DNA of 64,000 bases from Micractinium sp. NFX-FRZ (Eukaryota; Chlorophyta; Trebouxiophyceae; Chlorellales; Chlorellaceae): contig JAPTJF010000052.1 in assembly GCA_029339195.1 (NCBI GenBank), positions 1 through 64,000 on the forward strand. Direction: 5' to 3'. Each line of letters starts with the position of its first letter. The first letter of the stretch is position 1. Below are positions 45,960 through 57,147 of this stretch, piece by piece. The notes under the pieces were generated by a model. The model worked only from the letters and a program-made list of their open reading frames with translations. It had not been told where the DNA came from and did not search any database. The position numbers were made by a program, and so were the translations under genes.

Positions 45960-46862
45960 GCACACTGGTGACACTGTGCAGGCCACCGTTCATTCGCTTT
46001 GTGATCTGCTCCGCCTTTCTCACATGTTCTGCTCTCAGCATCTTGGTGCTGCTGTTCTGCTTCCCCTCGCTGCTGTGCGTGCACTGCCTGACCTGAGCGC
46101 TGCCGAGTGTCCCTACTTCCTGTGCCTTCCCAACACTGTTTCCGTGCCACTGCCACCAACTGTGAAAGAGCCTGCCTAAGCGACCTCCCTGCGTGCTGTG
46201 ATGCTGACACACGATAAGGACACGGTGCTGGTTTGACAGAAGCGATGCGGGGTTGCTGTGCACAAATGCGATGCGAGGCAAAATGGAGGCAGGCTGCTGC
46301 GGAGGAAAACAGGGGCGGGCGCCTGGTGCTGATACACGCGCACACCTGGGTGGATACAGAGCGGCAGGGCAGGATGGGGGGGAGAAGAAGAGGACCGGGC
46401 GCAAGCAGGGGAGAAGAGGGTGCATGGCAGAACGAAACACACGGGAAGAATGAAATGAGGGGGAGGGTTGGGAGGGGGAGAAGGGTTGAGAAGCGGAGAG
46501 TGGGGTGCGCAATCGGGGGCTGCGTCATGTGTTGCAGGCTGGACAGGGGTGCACTGGGTCGGGCACGGCTGCACATCACGGCACGCCCTGGCAGCGGCTG
46601 CAGCGCGGAGCCCGGCCCAGACTGATGACAAGGGGAGGGGACGGGGGCTTGAGAAAATGCTGAGGCCGCAACGCTGCCGCTGGGGCGGGCGGGCGGGGCG
46701 AGTCGGGAGAGCAACATAATTCATCATCAACAGAGGAGAAGGGATGAGCCGCCCAGTGAGGGTGGGGCCTGGAGGGTGGGTTGGGTGGATGCCATGCCAG
46801 CGGGTGTGCAAGCCTGGCGCGGCTGGTCACAGGGCAACATGGTGCAGCGGTGATGGGAGCGC
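45960..46862. other. Convergent intergenic, HMT1-like / Gly-rich gene
   Basis: 903 bp containing both 3' UTRs. The plus strand is purine-rich between about 46340 and 46520. No gene recognised; minus-strand open frames here show only biased composition. Confidence 0.55.
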
Positions 46863-47920
46863 TCAGGCAGTGGCCAGGCGCGGGGCGCGCTTCTTGCTGC
46901 CCCCTCCTTTCTTCTTGCTGCGGGAGCGGCGTGCCCCCTCATCTTCCTCCTCGTAATCCAGCTCACGCATCCTCAGCTGGGGATGGTCGGGCTGAGGGAG
47001 GTTGTGGGGGTTGTGACCGCCGCCGCCGCCGCCGCCGCCACCGCCGCCGCCCCAGCCGCCGCCTACGGGTGTGGAGGACACGGGGAGGTGCGGGTCAGTG
47101 AAGGCTGGCACAGCTTGCAAGCACTGCAGACGCAGCAAGGGCCGGTGAAAGCTGCGCCAGTTGTGCAGGCGGGCCATCAATATGCTGCCAAGCAAAGGTT
47201 GGTGACACCGGAGCTCCGCTGTCGGCACACTGAAAGGCATGACATCAGCAGCAGCTAAGCCAGCGACGCTCGAGGCCAACTCACCGCCGCCACCGCCGCC
47301 ACCGCCGCCGCCGCCGCCAAAGATGTTGCCCGGGCCGCCACTGTCAAGCAGGCAGTAGATGCCAAAGAGGCAGGCGTTGATGGCCAGGTTGCGGGCAATC
47401 TTGTGGCCATCCCAGCCGCCGCCGCCGCCGCCCCCGCTGCTGTTGTCGTTGATTGGCGGCAGGCCGGGGGGGCCGGAGGTCCGCTTTTTGGTGGTCGAGT
47501 TGCTGCGCTGCGTGTTGGCGGAGACGCTCAGCACCAGCTCTCGCTGCGGCCGAAGGCTGCTGGCGCGAGCGGGGGCAGGCAGGAGCAGCGCCGCCGACGG
47601 GCTGCTCCGGCAGCTGCTGCTGGCGGCACGGCCGCTGGCCACACGAATGTCACGTTGCTGCAGCGATGCGGCCTGCAAGAGGGAGGAGTGCAAAGGAAGC
47701 GTAAGAGAGCAGCTGGATAACAATGGAGCAGGCCGACGCAAGTGGGCGTGGGTGACAGCGGGAGTGGGTAGCGTTAGCGGCAGGCGGCAGCGCCGCTTCA
47801 GGGCAAGGGCTGCCCCACCACCGACTCCCGCGCCGCCCAAACCGCTCTTCAACTCACCCTGACGCTGGTCTGTGGCGTACAGGCCACGTTGCTGCTGGAG
47901 CAGAGTGATGTCGAGAGCAT
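46863..47920 (-). CDS. Plastid-targeted Gly-rich membrane protein, unknown function
   Basis: Exons 47920-47858, 47672-47285, 47062-46863; 216 aa, phases consistent. The first ~80 residues are a convincing chloroplast transit peptide (MLSTSLCSSSNVACTP, then Ser/Ala/Arg-rich, ending in VLSVSAN). A Gly run leads to KIARNLAINACLFGIYCLLDSGG, a likely membrane helix. A second Gly-rich block follows, then an acidic patch (ELDYEEEDEGA) and a strongly basic Lys/Arg end (RRSRSKKKGGGSKKR). I do not recognise the family. The intron between exons 2 and 3 is 222 nt and open in frame, so a retained-intron form is possible. Divergent from the J-protein gene. Confidence 0.6.
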
Positions 47921-48290
47921 TCTGGCGCCCTGCCCAACTGGCTGGCTCTCCCAACTGTGGATTTCTCGGCGCGTGCGCTTCTGGGCGCAGGGTGCACGGG
48001 CGCGGAGGATTCAAGGGCGAAGAGGGTGTGACACCAAGAGGCAAGTGTCTGAGTTGGTGGCCTGCGAGCGCTCGAGCCTGCTATCGGGTCTGGAATTATG
48101 CACTGCTATGTTAACACACCTCAGGTGAGAACACTGAGAAAGGAGTCCAATCCAGGCCATGTCACCTGCCCTTGTGGCTGTCCTTGTGAGGAAATAAGCT
48201 CCTGAGACACCTCGAGACCACCAGTCGTACTTGAAAGCGTATTCTCACCTTCATTCGGCACTCAATACATCTGCAGAGCAGCCACACAAG
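47921..48290. promoter_or_regulatory. Divergent promoter region, Gly-rich / J-protein
   Basis: 370 bp between two head-to-head starts, somewhat AT-richer than its neighbours. Promoter function is inferred from orientation. Confidence 0.4.
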
Positions 48291-49416
48291 ATGTATGAAC
48301 TCCATGGCAGCCTAGACGGCGAGAGTGCGCACAGTCTTTACGAGAGGCTAGAGCTCAGCATTCTGGTGAGCATATGGACGGCGCAGACAGCGTGCGGCGG
48401 CACTTGCGCCACAATCGCGCCTGCGGCTGGAGGTCCACCCTGTGGCCGCCCCCGCGCTGAGCAGCCTCTGCTTGCGCAGGAGGGCGTGGGCAGCAGGAGC
48501 GCAATGCACCGGGGGGCTGGGCTGCGCAGTGTGGTGAGGGCGGGTGAGGTGCACCCCGCTATCGTCGCCGCCTGAGAGGACAGGGCCCTTGCAGCCAGCG
48601 CAACCCACGCGCTCGTCCTCTTATTCCTCTTCCTTGCGCTCCACCGTTGCAGGCAACAGAGCAGGAAATTCGGCAGCAGTTCCGCAAGCTGGCGCTCAGG
48701 TGCGTGGAACGATTGTGCGGCTGCCGCTGCACTGGGGTACACGGGCAGCCAGCTTTGCCAGTGGGGCCGGCAACCAACCCTGCCTGGAGCTCCGCGCTCG
48801 GCTGCCCAGCCCCTTCGCCCCCTTGCTCCAGCACCTCCAGTTGTCAACCCTTGGCCCTGTCCCTCGTGCTCCTGCAGGCACCACCCCGACAAAGTCAGCG
48901 GCAGCGCGTCACGCTTCCAGGCCATCCGCGAGGCGTTTGACGTGCTCTCCGACCCACTGCAGCGCTCGCAGTACGACAAGACGCTCGTGTGCCAGCTAGA
49001 CATCGAGGTGAGCGAGGGCAGTGCTCCGAGGGTTTGGAGGCAGGACCTGCTCCTTGTATCGCCCGCCGTTGAGCAGCTGTCAAGTAGGTTGCTTGCTGGC
49101 GCTTCACGGTACCTATTGCTTGAAGCGCTGCCCCGGCCCGCTTGCGTCTTCTGCCTACTGACCGTGCCTCTTGCCTCCCCGTGACCTGCCCTACTTGCAG
49201 GAGTACCTCGGTCGTTTCACGGAGCTTGTGCTGACTGTGCAGGGCTTCAGCCTGCCGCTGCACAGCACTGCGCTGCACCGCCGGCCGCAGCCGCAGCCGC
49301 CGGTATTGCAGCCGCAGCAGCAGCGGCCGCGGCGCTGCGCGACGCAGCACGGGCACGCGGTGCAGCATGCGCAGGTGGCTCCGTCGCGGTGGAGCGGCAT
49401 GCTGACGCGTGCATGA
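48291..49416 (+). CDS. J-domain (DnaJ-like) cochaperone
   Basis: Exons 48291-48365, 48653-48699, 48878-49007, 49201-49416; 155 aa. A J domain fills about residues 17-85: LYERLELSI for helix I (the usual YxxLGI), ATEQEIRQQFRKLALRHHPDK with the essential HPD loop, then RFQAIREAFDVLSDPLQRSQYD. J domains stimulate Hsp70 ATPase. The C-terminal part begins EEYLGRFTELVLTVQG and becomes Gln/Pro/Arg-rich; it has no zinc finger or substrate domain, making it a class C J-protein. No targeting signal is clear. The last exon could be spliced again at 49376, but no continuation stands out. The client is unknown. Confidence 0.8.
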
Positions 49417-50542
49417 CATGCACGCACAGCACGCGCAGCAGGCATGCCGAGCGCTGTGCCCACAGCGCAATACCCGTGACTGCATCCAGACGTTGCCAGC
49501 CTGCTGCCCGCCTGTTGAAGGCGCGGCAGCAGCTGCGCTTTGGATGGACTGACCCTCCCTGCCTGCACCTTCCTGCCCCTTGCCTAGCTTTCATGACCCA
49601 TGCCAATCTGACCTCATCCTGCAGCTACCGTGCCCTACCTCGCCCTCCTCCCACTCCTCCTCACTTATGACCCTCAAAACGCCTCCCCTCTTTTTGAATC
49701 CGTGTGCAATCCCCGCTTGTGCCTGCGCCAGCCAGTTTTTCTCCCGCACTTGGCTCCCTCTCTACCCCGCCCCTCCAAAGCGCTCCCTGGGCCTGCGCCC
49801 CTCTTGCAACGTCGTGAAGCGCGGGACAGTGTCCCTCACCCCCCGCAGCCCCGCCCGGTTGCTTGTGTACTCTTACCTCGCTCACCCGTCCTTTTGATCC
49901 GGCATTTTCCCCGCCCTGCCTGCGCCCAATTCCCAATTTCGTCCACCCGACCCTTGAGGACTTGGCACGCCATTCTTTCCTCCCCCGTCTCCTCGCCTGG
50001 CCCAAGCCGCCGAGCGCAGGCCAGAGGTGCGTCGCGCACCCCAGCAGTGTACGGCCACTCCTTTGCCTTACCAGCCCCCCCTAATGTTGGCACTTTGCAC
50101 TGCCCCCTTTCCTTGGCCCCAGGCCATACTTTCTGCTGGTACCCTGCTATCTACACCCTTAGCTTGTACAGCTTCTGTTGCAAGAGCGTGCAGAGCCATT
50201 GGATGCATTGTAAGTCAACACTGCTAGAGTTGGGAACAAGGGTTGGGGAGGGTGGAGAGTGAGGGAACGGACGAGGGGAGGAAGAGAGAGGGTGGCGAGG
50301 CTGGAGCCAACAGGGAGAAGAAAGAGCTGTGCCTTGGCGGCGCTGGACTAGGGTGCTCAGACAGACGGTACCAGCACAAGAGACCTGGCCAGGGCCAGCC
50401 CTGCCACGGCCCAGGCTGCTATAGCCCCAGCCGCTGCTGCCACCAATGCCGCCGGCCGCACTGTTGCTGCCCAGCACCAAACCCAGCCGCTGCTGCCGCT
50501 GCCGTTGGGCGCCAGGTCGCAGCGTGCACGCCACGGTCACGG
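49417..50542. other. Convergent intergenic with pyrimidine-rich plus strand
   Basis: 1126 bp between the J-protein and LSM2 stops. From about 49550 to 50150 the plus strand is unusually rich in C and T. A sense-strand TGTAA near 50208 could end a long J-protein 3' UTR. No coding gene is supported on either strand. Confidence 0.55.
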
Positions 50543-51310
50543 CTACCCCCCACGCGCCTCTCTCCGCGTGGCATCGTGCAGGAGCTCCACATCCACCGAC
50601 CCCGGGGGCAGCTGCACGTAGCGCACCACGGAGCCGCGCACAAAGCAGGCGCGCACGGACAGCATGTGCGGGTACTTGGACTCGTTCAGCACCTTGATGT
50701 TGTTCAGCTTGATGTTGAGGTACTGGTCCACGCTGTGCAGCGTGCCCGTGATGGCCAGGTCGTTCTTCAGCTCCACAGTCACCTGGGGCACCGGGGAGGG
50801 GGAGGAGGGGGAGAAGGGAGAAGGGAGTGTGCCTGTCAGCTCTGCTGAAAAGCGTGTTGCGGATTGCCAGGGCGTTCAAAGGTCGATTGGTAGCGACGAA
50901 GGTCGATTGGTAGCGACGGAAGAAGTGCTGATGGCCGGGCCGGGCTTCGGCCACACATTCGCATGGCAGGGAGGAGGGGAGGGACAGCGGGTTGGACGAG
51001 CAGTGGGTGCGGGGTAGCAGTGGGTGTGCGGGGTGATGAGGTGGACTGGGCGCAAGGGCAGAGTCAATGAGGGACAGCGTGCTGTGAAGAAGGGCTGCGA
51101 AGAAGAACTGTGGGGCTGCAAGCCCGCAGCGTGCCGCAGTGGCCACAGCAGGCGGAGCAAGGAATGCGAGGCGCCCGGCTTGGCGCCGGAGGCGACGCCA
51201 GCGGGGGCAGCAAGACGCACACAAACAGTGTCAGCACAGCAGCCAACCCACCCAGCCGTGACGCTCACCTCCTTGCCCACCAGCGTCTTGAAGTAGCTGT
51301 AGAACAGCAT
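50543..51310 (-). CDS. LSM2: U6 snRNA-associated Sm-like protein LSm2
   Basis: Subunit of the LSm2-8 ring on U6 snRNA and the cytoplasmic LSm1-7 decay ring. Exons 51310-51269 and 50782-50543; 93 aa, the usual size. Nearly every residue follows the eukaryotic LSm2 pattern: MLFYSYFKTLVGKE, VTVELKNDLAITGTLHSVDQ (Sm1 motif with the D-x-x-L-N loop after it), YLNIKLNN, and the Sm2-type CFVRGSVVRYVQLPP followed by DVELLHDATRREARGG. A 486-bp intron sits after codon 14 and contains a 20-bp tandem duplication. It is head-to-head with the cyclophilin-SYF2 gene. Confidence 0.95.
50880..50920 (+). repeat. 20-bp tandem duplication in LSM2 intron
   Basis: GGTCGATTGGTAGCGACG(A/G)A occurs twice back to back, almost identical, so it is recent. 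Confidence 0.85.
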
Positions 51311-51716
51311 CCTGCCGCTGCTACTCCCGCTGCCAGGCCGGCGCCGCCGCTGCTGCCCTGACCCGCCTCACTCCTTGCACCCGCTGCTGGCCCCTCACAG
51401 CGTGATATAGCGCGTGTTAGCCTCTCTTGGCGGCTGGGGCTGCAAGAGCTGTGCAGCAGGTGATGGGCTGTGGTCGATCGGCTCTGAGCGGAACGTCTGG
51501 CAGTGTGAAACACTTACGATGGACAATCACCACGCCTACAGACGTGCAGGACAACCTGGAGGGCCCGCAAAGCGCATTCCTGCTGCACGACAGGTCAGCA
51601 ACGCAATTTTGTTGCAGCCTGGTGCTGCCCCGCTCTCAGCCTGTGCCCACTTCTCGTCACCACTTCTGCCCCATTTATTTTGTTGCTGCGCGCCTCCTGC
51701 GGGAGCTCCTAGCACC
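51311..51716. promoter_or_regulatory. Divergent promoter region, LSM2 / cyclophilin-SYF2
   Basis: 406 bp shared by two spliceosomal genes. TTTATTTTGTTGC, an AT-rich element, is at about 51675. Promoter role inferred from orientation. Confidence 0.45.
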
Positions 51717-52604
51717 ATGACGGACCGCGACCTGGACAATCCGCGCGTCTTCTTTGATATAAGCATCGCCGGCGAAGAGGCGGGGCGCATCGTGATGACC
51801 CTCTTTGCCGACGTTGTGCCCAAGACCGCTGAGAACTTCAGGCAAGGCGGGGCCTTGTTGCGGGCGCTGCGGCGCTCCTCGCGCCCCTGAACTGCCGCGA
51901 GTAGCGTTATAAAGGCTGCTGGGTTGCGTGCAGACATCCTGAGCGCGCCCGCTGGCTCTCACCGCCGCCGCCGCCGCTCTCCTTGTCCTGCAGGGCGCTC
52001 TGCACTGGAGAGATGGGCACGGGGCGCAAGGGGAAGCCACTGCACTACAAGGGTTCCATCTTCCACCGCGTCATCCCTGACTTCATGTGAGCCCAATCAC
52101 GGCTGCAGCAGCTGCGGAAACTGCTGCAGTGCGGTTGGCCCGTCACAAAGGGCCAGGCAGGCACGGCTTCGCTTCGTGCTGATGCTGGCAGTGATGCAAT
52201 GCCCGCCTGCTGCGGGGGTTGCTCCAGCTGCCTTGTGGCAGAGCATGCTGTGCCATGCACTGTAAAGGAGCAAGCGTTATGCCACACCCATTTGTGCCCC
52301 CGCCATGCTGCAGGTGCCAGGGTGGCGACTTCACAGATGGGGACGGCACCGGCGGCGAGTCGATCTACGGTGCGTGCCCGCACCCCCTGCCTGCGCCCGC
52401 TTTGCTGGTGTCCACAGGCGCCCAAGGACACAGGCTGCCTGTGCAGCTTGACGAAGCCCGCATCCGTGGCTTCTGTGTCTAATCCAGTTGCTGACCCAGT
52501 GCGCCCTGTATGCTGCTGCTTCTGCTGCAGGCGAGACGTTTGGTGATGAGGACTTCTCTCTCAAGCACACGGACCCGGGCACTCTGTCCATGGCCAACGC
52601 GGGG

Positions 52605-52636
<32 letters not shown>

Positions 52637-55600
52637 AACAGCAGCAGCCCCCTGGCTCGGTGCGTGGGAGCGGCACGGCAGCGGGTGGACGCCAGGGCCC
52701 CCAGCCTTGCCGCCCTTTTCCTGCCCTGCCTGCCCGCCTCCCTGCCTGTTGCCGGGCCTGGATGGCCACCTCCCTGCGTCTGCACTCAACCCCTGCCCTG
52801 CCTTTCCCTTTGACCGCCTCTGCCGCTCCTCTGCTCGCTTCCCTGCTCACCCTGCCTGCCCGATTGCCTGCCCCCCGTACTGCCTGCAGACGGCAAGCAC
52901 GTCGTGTTTGGGCGGGTGACGGAGGGGCTGCCGGTGGTGCGGCGCATGGAGGGGCTGGGGTCGCGCAGCGGGCGCACAGCGCAGAAGATCTACATCGCAG
53001 ACTGCGGCGAGGTGCGGGTGTTTCTTGTGTGTGTGTTGCTGTCAGTGCGTGTGCATTTTTAAGCTTTGCTGCATCTGTGTTGTTGCTGAAGCCAGTGGGC
53101 CTCGCTCGTGCTGACGGGCCGGCGGGCAGCGCAGGCAGGGCCTCAAAGAAAGTGCCCACATCAACCTCGCCCGCCTGCCGTTACCCAACAGGCGCTTGGT
53201 CGTGGGCCCCCATCCCAAACGGCCCCCGCCAACTCCTGCCTCTGCCCCACCTCGCACCCTACCTCCTGCCCCCCTCCCCCGCCTGCCTGCAGCTGCCCAG
53301 CCGACGCCAGATCATGGCCAAGATCCTGCGGGAGCGTGAGGAGGCGGCAGCCATGAAGCAGGACCCCGTGTTTGTCAACCCCGATGACGAGGCGCGCGCC
53401 CGCCTGCAGCGGCTGCACGGCGGCGGCGCGGGCGGGCGGGGCGGCGGCCTGCCATTCAAGACTGCCCAGGACGAGCTGCGGGAGCTGGAGGAGAAGGAGC
53501 AGGCGGCGGCGGAGGCGCGGCAGGCGGCGGCAGCGCAGCAGGCGCAGCAGGCGGCGCAGCAGCAGCAGCCGCGGCGGCAAGACGGCGCGGCGGCGGCGGA
53601 CGACGGGCAAGAGGAAGGCGAGGGTGCGGCGGAGGGCGAGGATGGCGGGACCTTCGCGGACCCAACAGCCGGCATGAATGCTCGGCAGAAGAAGCTTTGG
53701 GAGCTGCAGCAGCGCATGAAGGCGGCGCGCAAGGCCAACGAGACGGCGGTGGTGGCGGAGAAGCGGAAGCAGGCGGCGGCCAAGGCGGCGGGGGCGGGCG
53801 AGGACGGCGGCGGGGGCGGCGAGCGCACTGGCTCCAAGCGCAAGTGGTTTGAGGAGAAGCAGAAGAAGAAGGTGGGTGGTTGGGGGGAGTGGGTGGTTGA
53901 CTGAGGGGTGTGTGCACTGGGGGGACACCTGCAGGTGCGGTGGGTGCCAGATGGGGGCTCACAGGGAGGCGTGCTCCACTCAGGTGGCGTGACTGGCCAG
54001 GGTGCCGCACCCCCGCTGCCTGCACGCCGGCTCGTCCCGCACCGGTCACCCGGCATGCCCAGGCAACCCTGCACTCTCCCCCACCTGCTCTGCGCCGTTT
54101 CTTCCTCTGCCTCTCCCCCTGGCGCTGGAGCTAGAGCGCATGGGATTGGCTGTCATCTGTACAACTCTTCAGGCTAACCGGCCACCCTGCCCTCTTCCCT
54201 TGCTCCTGCCCTGCACCTGTACCACAACTCACAGGCGGAGGAGCTGGAGCGCATGGGGCTGGACCCCACCAAGGCCTACCGCCTGGAGACGGCGGAGACG
54301 GCAGAGGCGCTGTACAAGAAGAGGGAGAAGAAGCCGGCGCCAGAGGGATGGTGAGCGGCGTGGCAGCAGGGCATTGTGGGCGGGGAAAAATGGGCAGGGC
54401 GGAGGCGGCCGCTGGGGCAGCCCGGCTCGACTCGCGTGCCGGCAGCAGCGCAGCGGCACCTCCCGCGTGCCCTCAGCTCCACTGCCCTCCCTGGCCAGCT
54501 GCGGCCACCCCAGCTTGCGGCGTCTCGCTCCTCCTGTGCTGCCTTGTGTCGTGTGCCCCACCCCGTGATGGATGCCTGTGCTTCCATCAGGGCCCCCCTG
54601 GCGGGCCCTGGAGCTGATGAGCCACACACAGCACTGGCCAACTCCTGCGTGCCTGCCATCATCGTTATTGCTCTGTGTGCAGGGAGGCCTTCAACCAGGC
54701 GACGCTGGCGGCCACGTATGAGAAGCGGACGGAGAAGATCAAGCCGGACCGGGAGGAGTATGAGGCGGCCAGGGTGAGGGGAAGACGGGAGAGTGTGGGT
54801 GGTGGGGGATGCATGCGAGCAGGTGGAGAGGGCGCGTGTTTGCGTGGTGGTGGTGGGAACGGGCAGACTCTGTGGGGTTTGGCGGGTGGGGCAATGATAG
54901 GTGCAAGGGCAGTGACCACTGCTTGCCACAGCGCCTCAGATACTCAGCCATGAAACCCCGAGTGTGTGTGCACTGCCAGCTCTTATCCCACGATATGCCA
55001 AGCTGGTGCATGCCCCTTGCTTTCCGGCCTGCCTTTGTGCATTTCCGACCCTAGTTCTGCCGCAGTGGTCGTCTCCCTGCTGCACCCTGCCCTGTCCCCC
55101 CCCTGCCTTGCCACTGCATCACATGCTTTGCGCCCCACCCTCCCCTCCCCCAGGCCTCCGACCCCGAGTTCTACCGCACCGCCGACTCCCTGCTCTACGG
55201 ATCCACCGGCAAGGTGCCCGAGGCCAACATCGACAGAATGGTGGCGGAGCTGAACGAGCGGTGAGGGTGCGGCTGGTGCCAGTGGGCAGCATGAGTTGTC
55301 AGGGCAGGGGGCAACATGACGGGCACAGCAGGCGGTGGATGCGGGGCAGATGCTGTTTGTTGAGGCACGCACGCCCCATGCTGCTGCCCTGCCCACTCCC
55401 ATCACCTTCCACCCACCTCACACCACCCCTTGAACCCATCCCAGAACTCTTGCACTCTGTTCTGCGCCTGCTGGCAGTCGGGTCCAGGCCTTCACCCTGC
55501 GACGTGCCCTTCTCATTCCTTGACTCACCCTTCTCCCTCGCCCCTCGCCCTCGTCTGCCTCCCCCCCGCCACTGCAGGCGGGGCAAGGCCTTCTCCCGCC

Positions 55601-55944
55601 GCCGCGCCTTCCGCGCCGACAAGGATGTCGACTACATCAACGAGCGCAACGCGCACTTCAACAAGAAGATTGAGCGCGCGTTTGGGGCGGCCACGGCGGA
55701 GATCAAGGCCAACCTGGAGCGGGGTGAGCGCCGGCGGTCAAGCTTGTGTGCCTGCCTGCCACCAACAGGGGGCTGCCTGATTGGATGACTGTGGGGGTGG
55801 GTGGGCGCCTGGCGGCCTGCGCGCACTGCCCGCCGCACTGTGCCGGTTTGCTGGTTGATGCAGGCATGGTGCAGGCTGACGAGACCCACCTACCTGTCCT
55901 GGCCCCCAAATCCTGCAGGCACGGCGCTACCCGACCACCGATAA
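51717..55944 (+). CDS. Cyclophilin (PPIase) fused to splicing factor SYF2
   Basis: Eleven exons: 51717-51841, 51994-52086, 52314-52369, 52531-52659, 52890-53011, 53293-53871, 54235-54350, 54683-54773, 55154-55260, 55578-55723, 55919-55944; 529 aa, every junction in phase. Residues 1-~176 are a complete cyclophilin with active-site residues: [15 protein letters not shown] (R67), NGSQFF, and [11 protein letters not shown] (W133, H138). The usual end ADCG-(Q/E)-L is split by the intron: exon 5 ends ADCGE and exon 6 begins LPSRRQIM. So the fusion exon supplies the expected Leu. A charged Ala/Gln/Glu linker follows, then SYF2 from about 304: [62 protein letters not shown], ending in NLERGTA. SYF2 belongs to the Prp19-associated part of the spliceosome, where cyclophilins also occur. 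The first intron has a GC donor. Confidence 0.88.
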
Positions 55945-57147
55945 AGCGGCTGCCGCTGCGGCCCTCCAGCCAGGCCTGGTGAGTGCTGCAGTGCTGCCTC
56001 GCTCAACCAGCGTTGCTGGCACTGTACCGCACCGTTGGCACTGTACTGCTTGCTCCCGGAGCGGCTGGGCTGGCCCTCTGCACAGCTGTGCGCCTGTGCT
56101 GATGCACCAGCATCGCTGCACTGCACGGCATTGCCAGTGTCCTCCTGGTTGCACTCTTTGTTCCACTTGCTTAGAAGCGTTCTTCCTCCTTTTTTGAGCT
56201 GGGGGATGCCTTAAAGCCGAGGCTTCAAGGCGAACGCTGTGCGGCCTCGAGTAGCTCAGAAGAGCAAGGCTATTTTTTACACTCGATGTCAGAGGGGACG
56301 TTGGCAACTGCAAAGTGCACTGTTGTCATTGCACTGTCATCCACACTGCTCACTGCACCCATCATCATCATCCCACGCCGGTGGCCGAGTCCTTACCACG
56401 CTAGATGCGGTGGGAGGGTGGTATCACGGGATAGGTATACAAATTCCGAACGGCTGACATCAACCCCCCGCCCTGGCCCCTCGCGCGGCCGGGGCGGGCG
56501 GGGGCATTACATGCCGCGCGTGCACATGTTGCCGCTGTCGGAAAGGCATGCCCCATACGCACACCCACTCATCCATCCATCCAACACCGCCTGCCTGCTT
56601 GTGATGCGAGAGGCAGTGGTGCTGCGTGTCACAGCGCTTCCACTGCATGCAACTGTTGCCGCACCTGCCTGTTTCTCAGCGTGCGCTCGCCTGCCCGCCC
56701 GTGCCTGCATCCCTGCTTGTTGCAGGTTCTCTTGCTGGGGCCACGTCTGGCAGCGGCCAAGCCTGGACTTCTCGCCACGTCTGGAGCCCATCCTTCCGTC
56801 CAGGGTCCCCCCTTCCTTGCACCCTGCTTGTACATTCTTCCTGCTCCCATGTTCATTCTGCTACCCTTTATGCTCCCTCTCCCGCTGCCCCCTCCACCGC
56901 TCTCCTTTGGTGCCTGCCTTTTCCTTGCCAGGCCTCAGTTTTGTTGCAGTGAATCCCTCATTCCATGTATCACACGTTGAATCATGTAAGACGTGTGCTT
57001 GCCATCTGCGCTGGGCCCCCGCTCAAGCAGGCCTCAGCATCAGAGTGAGCAACTCTCGGTGGGAACATCAAGAGCGCAATCAGAGCAACATTTGGAGGGA
57101 ACATCGAGTGCCTCGTCGTCGATGTTTGCAGGCGCTGCATGTCGGCG
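55945..57147. other. Convergent intergenic region
   Basis: 1203 bp between the cyclophilin-SYF2 and coiled-coil gene stops. A short tRNA-like stretch lies at about 56384-56458 but does not fold into a convincing tRNA. Open frames on both strands are compositional. No gene recognised. Confidence 0.5.

Noticed and set aside
46176..46811. 211-codon minus-strand frame
   Set aside because: Pro/Ser/Leu-rich complement of a purine-rich spacer; no start context, no domain, lies in a convergent intergenic region.
53011..53292. Possibility that the cyclophilin gene ends here and SYF2 is separate
   Set aside because: No in-frame stop completes the cyclophilin at its usual end without the next exon. 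The next exon supplies the expected Leu and stays in phase; no separate SYF2 start or promoter gap is seen.
56384..56458. tRNA-like stretch beginning GGTGGCCGAG, reminiscent of a Leu/Ser tRNA D-arm
   Set aside because: No proper B box (GGTTCGA-like), no pairing acceptor stem and no clear anticodon arm. At best a relic.
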